This document shows, piece by piece, positions 62,177-64,000 of a stretch of 64,000 nt of DNA. The stretch's first letter is position 1, and each line of letters opens with the position of its first letter. The DNA is taken from assembly GCA_963995525.1 (NCBI GenBank), contig OZ023214.1, positions 57,303,823 through 57,367,822 of the forward strand. Reading direction: 5' to 3'. The position numbers and the translations under genes are program-made. Source of the DNA: Escarpia spicata (taxonomy: Eukaryota > Annelida > Polychaeta > Sabellida > Siboglinidae). The notes beneath the pieces were generated by a model. The model was not told the DNA's origin, did no database searches, and worked only from the letters and a program-made list of their open reading frames with translations.

Positions 62177-64000
62177 ATGTATTCTAAGTGCCTCCGAATG
62201 GATTTATCTAGATTTATGGCGCTATATAAGTGTTGTTATTATTATTATTGTGTGTATTTGGGGCTGTTCTTGTAATATGATGTTATTACTGAAGTGTGTT
62301 CTTGTAGGAAAACAGGCTGTAAGAGGAAGCTGAACACTTACATCCAGTTCCCCGAAGTACTCGACATGAGCGCCTACGTCAGTCGACCAGGCATGGACCT
62401 CATTCTCTCGTCTTTGTCCTGCTCACTGTATCACACATGTTACAAACTGTTTAATGAAACATGTCCGCTTTGTTACAGTGTTAAGTCAGTAAGAAGTATA
62501 GTTTCATTTCACCATCAGCTAGAAACCTATCTTTTTAACACTGCACGTCCTCCTTAGCTTCTTAGCAATTCCATCCATCTGTAGACGACATTTGCTCTGT
62601 ACCTCACAACACTTAATCCTTTGCATTTGTTGTGCCACTGAGCTTGGATATTGGCGCTGAAGAAGTCGTTCCTTTATTATTATTAAATTCAGTCACTGCT
62701 GTATGAGAACAATATCTGGTGCAGTATTTATAATATATCAGACATCACAAAAGACAATGATGCAGGTAGGGACATATATTTGTGAACACAGAGTCATCTG
62801 CAACTGATTGTGGAACTAGCTAATTAACAGCAGTGTTATTTCAAGTCGACGTCATCAGTCAGTTGAATAAAACTAAACAAAATAGTTTTATTAGAAGAAG
62901 AGAAACTCTGTCACACCGAATGAGGTCATGATTATGAGTATTTCATATGTGCCTTCACGTACTTCTGCTATAGTTGTGCTGACAGTTAGGTCTGTGCCCT
63001 GCACTTGCCAGGAGATTCCCACCATTCTAAACAACATCAGGTGCTGCACAATAAAATCAATCTTCCACATTTCTACTGTCCAGAATAGCATTTAATAGTA
63101 TATGTGCAGTGCATTTGGAATTAAATTCCTAGCACCAAACATGTGGTCTGTTGGGTAGATGAGGAAGTCTTGTACGACCTGCATACTGTACTGATCCACC
63201 GTGGTCCCAGGACCTAACATGTGTTGTCTGTTGTGTAGATGAGGAAGTCTTGTACGACCTCCAGACTGTACTGATCCACCGTGGTCCCAGGACCTAACAT
63301 GTGTTGTCTGTTGTGTAGATGAGGAAGTCTTGTACGACCTCCAGACTGTACTGATCCACCGTGGTCCCAGGACCTAACATGTGTTGTCTGTTGTGTAGAT
63401 GAGGAAGTCTTGTACGACCTCCAGACTGTACTGATCCACCGTGGTCCCAGCACCTAACATGTGTTGTCTGTTGTGTAGATGAGGAAGTCTTGTACGACCT
63501 CCAGACTGTACTGATCCACCGTGGTCCCAGCACCTAACATGTGTTGTCTGTTGTGTAGATGAGGAAGTCTTGTACGACCTCCAGACTGTACTGATCCACC
63601 GTGGTCCCAGCACCTAGCATGTGTTGTCTGTTGTGTAGATGAGGAAGTCTTGTACGACCTCCAGACTGTACTGATCCACCGTGGTCCCAGCACCTAACAT
63701 GTGTCGTCTGTTTGTTGTGTAGATGAAGAAGTCTTGTACGACCTCCAGACTGTACTGATCCACCGTGGTCCCAGCACCTAACATGTGTTGTCTGTTGTGT
63801 AGATGAGGAAGTCTTGTACGACCTCCAGACTGTACTGATCCACCGTGGTCCCAGCACCTAACATGTGTTGTCTGTTGTGTAGATGAGGAAGTCTTGTACG
63901 ACCTTCAGACTGTACTGATCCACCGTGGTCCCAGCACCTAACATGTGTTGTCTGTTGTGTAGATGAGGAAGTCTTGTACGACCTCCAGACTGTACTGATC
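22834..64000 (+). CDS. USP48: USP48-type ubiquitin carboxyl-terminal hydrolase, 5' part, at least 11 exons
   Basis: Cysteine protease that removes ubiquitin; in vertebrates USP48 is mainly nuclear and acts on histone H2A and NF-kB components. Exons: 22834-22967, 23483-23603, 43957-44016, 46215-46314, about 49097-49504, 54303-54360, 54903-55027, 58228-58336, 61488-61621, 62308-62390, and 63159 onward. Landmarks in order are [24 protein letters not shown] (catalytic Cys falls at residue 98, as in human), LGLDAGQQQ joined to [16 protein letters not shown], the CxxC pair CIAC and a second pair CAVC, the box [28 protein letters not shown] and VLIHRGPS. The catalytic His and the DUSP and ubiquitin-like domains lie beyond the right edge. 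Splice phases agree everywhere except between exons 4 and 5. Introns are filled with tandem arrays, some made from the gene's own splice junctions. Identification as USP48 rather than another USP rests on the N-terminal exons and Cys position. Confidence 0.93.
23483..23603 (+). CDS. USP48: USP48 exon 2
   Basis: Acceptor gttgtcag, donor AAG|gtataa. Completes an Arg codon with exon 1 and encodes [23 protein letters not shown] and [13 protein letters not shown], the conserved USP48 segment before the Cys box. Phase 0 at its end. Confidence 0.93.
23652..33745 (+). repeat. 10 kb minisatellite of 59-bp units, about 171 copies (intron 2)
   Basis: Begins 49 bp after the exon 2 donor. Each unit contains the near-palindrome GTTGTATGCTACAAC. 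Four main variants differ at CCAC/AAAC and CAAGG/CGAGG/CGAAG, and they alternate in blocks. Rare private mutations recur at exact multiples of 59: CATGACAG at 25351 and 29776 (75 units), GTTTTATG at 24892 and 29376 (76 units), AATACAG at 26591, 27948 and 30780 (23 and 48 units), CTACGACC at 26851 and 28208 (23 units). The right end is more degenerate, with single-base indels near 32550-33050. Not coding. Confidence 0.98.
33746..34144. other. Intron 2, unique sequence
   Basis: No gene or repeat recognised between the 59-bp array and the duplicated block. Confidence 0.6.
34145..34700 (+). repeat. Diverged duplicated segment, copy B (first block)
   Basis: Counterpart of 10381-10940 in the same orientation and order relative to the larger duplicated block. 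An 80-codon frame overlaps the part with [15 protein letters not shown]. The peptide similarity with copy A is the only hint of coding. Confidence 0.65.
34701..35498. other. Intron 2, AT-rich
   Basis: AATAGTAAT-rich stretches near 34930-35060. No supported feature, and no counterpart recognised in copy A. Confidence 0.5.
36203..37187. mobile_element. hAT-type MITE with 8-bp target duplication
   Basis: Termini CAGGCCTGGAGT and (complement of the right end) CAAGCCTGGAGT. Flanked by perfect 8-bp duplications GACAGTAG at 36195-36202 and 37188-37195. Copy A carries a single GACGGTGG at this point, which is the empty site. Subterminal TTACTATTAC motifs occur many times at both ends. 985 bp, no transposase frame. 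Confidence 0.85.
39269..39502 (+). repeat. 43-bp minisatellite, about 5 copies
   Basis: GC-rich unit containing GGGGACCGCCTCTAGCCCCT. Copy A has only one such unit (about 16676-16735), so expansion took place after the segmental duplication. Confidence 0.88.
40005..41262 (+). repeat. 53-bp minisatellite derived from USP48 exon 9, about 24 copies, displaced into intron 2
   Basis: Units carry GAAGATCTGTTGGAGGGAGA then CAATCAGTACATGTGTGCTG, that is, the start of USP48 exon 9 with a few changes, preceded by TGTCAG or TGTCGG in place of the exon 9 acceptor. The rightmost unit keeps the exon-like GAAGAGAAGTTGGAGG. Because 53 is not a multiple of three and no frame has a stop, all three plus frames are open for over 450 codons. 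These are not genes. Confidence 0.96.
41570..43320 (-). mobile_element. 5'-truncated, degenerate non-LTR retrotransposon (reverse transcriptase)
   Basis: Read on the minus strand from about 43260: [13 protein letters not shown], then [32 protein letters not shown] and [14 protein letters not shown], then [25 protein letters not shown], and the catalytic EYADDTDF, followed by the thumb-side [20 protein letters not shown]. This is the ordered motif series of a LINE reverse transcriptase. A frameshift near 42690 and an in-frame TGA near 42214 show it is dead. No endonuclease is present. It is fused to the 53-bp array and both lie in one gap relative to copy A. Confidence 0.88.
43957..44016 (+). 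CDS. USP48: USP48 exon 3, catalytic Cys box
   Basis: Acceptor tttatttcag, donor CTTCAG|gtgagt, phase 0 to 0. Its 20 codons include [18 protein letters not shown]. The nucleophile Cys codon is TGC at 43993-43995, residue 98 counting from the chosen start. The oxyanion-hole Asn precedes it in NLGATC. Confidence 0.96.
44017..44344. other. Intron 3, unique part
   Basis: No feature recognised before the 42-bp array. Confidence 0.6.
44345..46200 (+). repeat. 42-bp minisatellite, about 44 copies (intron 3)
   Basis: Unit of 42 bp, hence in-frame repeats [14 protein letters not shown] on plus and a 14-residue repeat on minus. Variation is concentrated at GAATGA(G/A)(G/T)(A/G/C)CC and TACT(A/T)TTACAG. 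Each unit contains a TACTATTACAG-like acceptor look-alike. The last unit ends 14 bp before the real exon 4 acceptor (tattttctttccag). The long open frames are by-products. Confidence 0.97.
46215..46314 (+). CDS. USP48: USP48 exon 4
   Basis: Acceptor ttttctttccag. Encodes [20 protein letters not shown], matching the USP VWFxNxELRxALY segment after the Cys box, then a variable Ser-rich tail. The strongest donor is gtaagt at 46315 (phase 1). A weaker gtgcta at 46319 would give phase 2 and fit exon 5 better. Confidence 0.88.
46315..46847. other. Intron 4, 5' part
   Basis: No supported feature. Confidence 0.55.
46850..47470. mobile_element. Tc1/mariner-type MITE (TA target)
   Basis: Termini are perfect inverted copies TGTGACCCATCTTAACAAAA, continuing to ATGA, flanked on both sides by TA (46848-46849 and 47471-47472). 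621 bp without coding capacity. TA duplication and clean inverted repeats point to the Tc1/mariner group. Confidence 0.75.
47780..48638 (+). mobile_element. Penelope-like element, 3' fragment with inverted terminal arms
   Basis: Plus-strand frames encode [20 protein letters not shown] and [11 protein letters not shown], typical of the region before the GIY-YIG domain of Penelope-like elements. In another frame come [20 protein letters not shown] and [16 protein letters not shown], the usual C-terminus. The GIY-YIG core itself (CxxC...YVGET) is missing between VYQI and HRKDV, so there is an internal deletion plus a frameshift. Arms of about 130 bp (47805-47937 and 48509-48637) are inverted copies with few mismatches. 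A 12-bp direct repeat TAAAATTACAAA at 47768-47779 and 48639-48650 is a likely target duplication. Confidence 0.85.
48651..49096. other. Intron 4, 3' part
   Basis: Unique AT-rich sequence leading to the exon 5 acceptor. No other feature seen. Confidence 0.55.
49097..49504 (+). CDS. USP48: USP48 exon 5 with expanded in-frame repeat
   Basis: Ends TTCAGTGACAGAAA|gtaagt (phase 2), and encodes [19 protein letters not shown], aligning with the USP48 segment ICEHLQYLFALLQ before the QQQ box. Upstream it codes a Pro/Gln/His/Cys/Glu tract from a 33-bp repeat. The start is uncertain: tgctcag at 49091-49096 has the best branch and pyrimidine context but needs a phase-2 exon 4, while gtacag at 49120-49125 or ctgaag at 49051-49056 would match phase 1. 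The tract replaces a variable acidic loop of vertebrate USP48. Confidence 0.85.
49140..49395 (+). repeat. USP48: 33-bp coding minisatellite in USP48 exon 5
   Basis: Six units of PQ(P/H or Q/H)EPQQQCE type, the first three with PQPHEP and the next with PQQHEP, then decaying shorter units ([18 protein letters not shown]). The frame is kept throughout, as expected for a translated repeat. All three plus frames happen to be free of stops over much of it. Confidence 0.93.
49505..52480 (+). repeat. GT/AC-rich minisatellite of about 20-bp units (intron 5, left part)
   Basis: Starts at the exon 5 donor. Core words are GTACTTGTGTGTGTAC followed by GCGT, GTGT, ATGT or ACGT. The donor-proximal sequence AAGTAAGTGTATGTGCATGT recurs at about 49738, 50250, 50615 and 51788, so the splice donor has been co-amplified. 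A larger duplication of about 454 bp is seen from TGTGAGTTTACACGTG at about 51065 and 51519. Open frames of up to 814 codons on both strands are artefacts (Thr-His and Cys-Val runs). Confidence 0.96.
52481..53797 (+). repeat. 12-bp GCGAGTGTGTGT array (intron 5, right part)
   Basis: Over 90 near-identical units, with occasional 8- or 10-bp variants and GT-rich interruptions, grading from the 20-bp array on the left. Frames of over 440 codons here are artefacts. Confidence 0.96.
53798..54302. other. Intron 5, 3' end
   Basis: Unique sequence running to the acceptor gcgtttcag at 54294-54302. No other feature recognised. Confidence 0.6.
54303..54360 (+). CDS. USP48: USP48 exon 6
   Basis: Acceptor gcgtttcag, donor CAACAG|gtctgt. 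Completes Lys with exon 5 and encodes [19 protein letters not shown], the first half of the QQQDAQEF box. Ends in phase 0. Confidence 0.95.
54361..54902. other. Intron 6
   Basis: Short intron (542 bp) with no tandem array; no feature seen. Confidence 0.7.
54903..55027 (+). CDS. USP48: USP48 exon 7
   Basis: Acceptor catgttttag, donor ACTCG|gtacgg, phase 0 to 2. Encodes [20 protein letters not shown], then [13 protein letters not shown] and GHYDYVTR, the helix after the QQD box and the start of the zinc-finger fingers region. Confidence 0.96.
55165..56785 (+). repeat. 29-bp minisatellite, about 56 copies (intron 7)
   Basis: Unit contains GCCTCATAATACCGCATTAC and CTGTACAGT. Variants include ATTGCC, ATTCCC, TACCTCATT, TGTACACTG and a 27-bp form GCCTTACAGT. 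Pairs of these variants recur together (for example near 55416, 55560, 55879 and 56080), showing multi-unit duplication. Each unit carries a CTGTACAG acceptor look-alike. Confidence 0.97.
56786..58227. other. Intron 7, 3' part
   Basis: Unique AT-rich sequence, with slightly higher GC near 57100-57560. No supported gene or element. Confidence 0.55.
58228..58336 (+). CDS. USP48: USP48 exon 8, first zinc CxxC pair
   Basis: Acceptor gtatattacag, donor CTCAAG|gtaagg, phase 2 to 0. Encodes [20 protein letters not shown], then [17 protein letters not shown], matching the USP fingers segment with CxxC and the following FYELxLNI strand. Confidence 0.95.
58463..59650 (-). mobile_element. CR1/L2-like LINE 3' fragment
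   Basis: The minus strand carries [27 protein letters not shown] (catalytic FADD), [16 protein letters not shown] and [14 protein letters not shown] second frame carries [20 protein letters not shown] and [13 protein letters not shown], the usual LINE C-terminus. The element ends on the left in a (TTAC)n tail (seen on plus as GTAAGTAAGTAAGTAAGTAA), typical of CR1/L2-type 3' ends. It is 5'-truncated just upstream of YINDL and has a stop/frame break near 59235. It lies in intron 8 right before the exon-9-derived array. Confidence 0.87.
59691..61487 (+). repeat. 53-bp minisatellite built from the intron 8 / exon 9 junction, about 34 copies
   Basis: Each unit is TGTCAG (acceptor) plus GAAGAGAAGTT(T/C/G)GAGGGA, GACAATCAGTACATG and TGTGCTGTGTGTTA. 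The first is preceded by a different intron end (tttcaatgtgacag), which may be the ancestral acceptor. The last runs straight into true exon 9. Variants include CAATAGATG (a stop in one frame), CAATCCGTAC, GATATGTTGGAGAGA and a 52-bp form with GTGTTTGTG. Splicing at the first acceptor hits a TGA at 60018-60020. Acceptors before 61170 and 61329 are in frame with exon 9 and open. Confidence 0.96.
61488..61621 (+). CDS. USP48: USP48 exon 9, second zinc CxxC pair
   Basis: Acceptor tatgtcag, donor GACAG|gtgacc, phase 0 to 2. Encodes [20 protein letters not shown], then [17 protein letters not shown] and LLRFVFDR, matching the USP EKLEGDNxYxCxxCxxKQxA motif and the following strand. The first 44 nt or so equal the array units upstream, so the acceptor actually used cannot be settled from DNA. 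Confidence 0.95.
61622..62179. other. Intron 9, 5' part
   Basis: AT-rich with a TA run near 62145-62171. No gene seen. Confidence 0.6.
62180..62255 (+). mobile_element. L2/SINE-like 3' tail
   Basis: Contains GGCGCTATATAAGTGTTGTT followed by ATTATTATTATT, the common 3' end of L2-type LINEs and the SINEs they mobilise. Only the tail is recognisable. Confidence 0.55.
62308..62390 (+). CDS. USP48: USP48 exon 10, possible GC donor
   Basis: Acceptor gttcttgtag. Encodes [20 protein letters not shown] then SAYVSRP. To join exon 11 (phase 1) with the same length as vertebrate USP48, the exon must end CCAG at 62390, where the intron would start gcatgg. No in-phase GT is available at this place. Reading on gives a LINE-like tail peptide and a stop at 62555-62557. 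Either a GC-AG intron is used or this boundary has been altered. Confidence 0.82.
62391..62700 (+). mobile_element. Possible LINE/SINE remnant at the exon 10 donor
   Basis: The frame running on from exon 10 includes [20 protein letters not shown], which resembles the F..LKTYLF C-terminus of L2/CR1-like LINEs. Further on come GGCGCTGAAG and TTATTATTATTAAA, like the tail at 62200. A LINE 3' end may have landed near the exon boundary. Confidence 0.35.
62701..63127. other. Intron 10, unique part
   Basis: No feature recognised. Confidence 0.6.
63128..64000 (+). repeat. 80-bp minisatellite built from the intron 10 / exon 11 junction, at least 11 copies
   Basis: Exon-like starts at 63159, 63239, 63319, 63399, 63479, 63559, 63639, 63723, 63803, 63883 and 63963 follow TGTTGTGTAG acceptors. 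Each encodes (G+AT=D)[18 protein letters not shown] and then TAA. The first copy is the most diverged (CTGCATACTG, TTGGGTAG). One unit is 84 bp (extra TTTG). The array continues past the right edge. Confidence 0.96.
63159..64000 (+). CDS. USP48: USP48 exon 11 start, ambiguous among tandem copies
   Basis: The peptide [19 protein letters not shown] matches the USP48 strand before the catalytic His ([21 protein letters not shown] in vertebrates). Every copy inside the window is followed by TAA where Tyr-Ser-Gly-His-Tyr should begin, so the functional exon is probably the last copy, beyond the window. The catalytic His itself is not visible. Confidence 0.7.

Noticed and set aside
63214..63857. 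Repeated minus-strand frames of 79-107 codons
   Set aside because: Antisense to the exon-11-derived array. The plus strand matches USP48 coding sequence.

Overview
This is an AT-rich, intron-bearing, repeat-dense eukaryotic window. It has non-LTR retrotransposons, a Penelope-like element, several MITE-like DNA transposons and exceptional amounts of tandem repeat. The element mix and the diverged but clear USP48 homology suggest a marine invertebrate animal, perhaps a mollusc or other lophotrochozoan; I cannot name the species. I see no prokaryotic gene structure, rRNA, tRNA or CRISPR.

Layout. 0-5 kb: a LINE endonuclease scrap, microsatellites and a fold-back element. 5.2-7.1 kb: the coding exons of a four-pass membrane protein (MARVEL-like topology). 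9.8 kb: a strong hairpin. 10.4-17.9 kb: copy A of an old segmental duplication, with exon-like pieces of an unidentified gene at 12.2-13.9 kb. 18.2-18.7 kb: a broken reading frame. 19.3-21.5 kb: two DNA-transposon-like elements. 21.7-22.3 kb: two small minisatellites.

22.8 kb to the right edge: a plus-strand orthologue of the deubiquitinase USP48, seen as 11 coding exons carrying the N-terminus, the Cys box, the QQQDAQEFS box, a CxxC zinc pair and the start of the His-box region. The gene runs off the window before the catalytic His. Placing the codons gives the catalytic Cys at residue 98, as in human USP48.

Almost every intron of this gene is swollen by tandem arrays. Intron 2 (20 kb) holds a 10 kb array of about 171 copies of a 59-bp unit with nested higher-order duplications. 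It also holds copy B of the segmental duplication, a hAT-type MITE, a 43-bp minisatellite, a 53-bp array and a LINE. Intron 3 holds a 42-bp array, intron 5 a 4.3 kb GT/AC-rich array, intron 7 a 29-bp array, intron 8 a LINE plus a 53-bp array, and intron 10 an 80-bp array.

The most notable observation is that several arrays are built from USP48's own splice junctions. The 53-bp unit is the 3' splice site plus the first 44 nt or so of exon 9. It is amplified directly in front of exon 9 and again in intron 2, about 20 kb away. The 80-bp unit is the 3' splice site plus the start of exon 11. The intron 5 array repeats the exon 5 donor sequence. Exon 5 itself contains an in-frame 33-bp repeat. The gene therefore offers the splicing machinery dozens of near-identical decoy sites, only a few of which give an open product.
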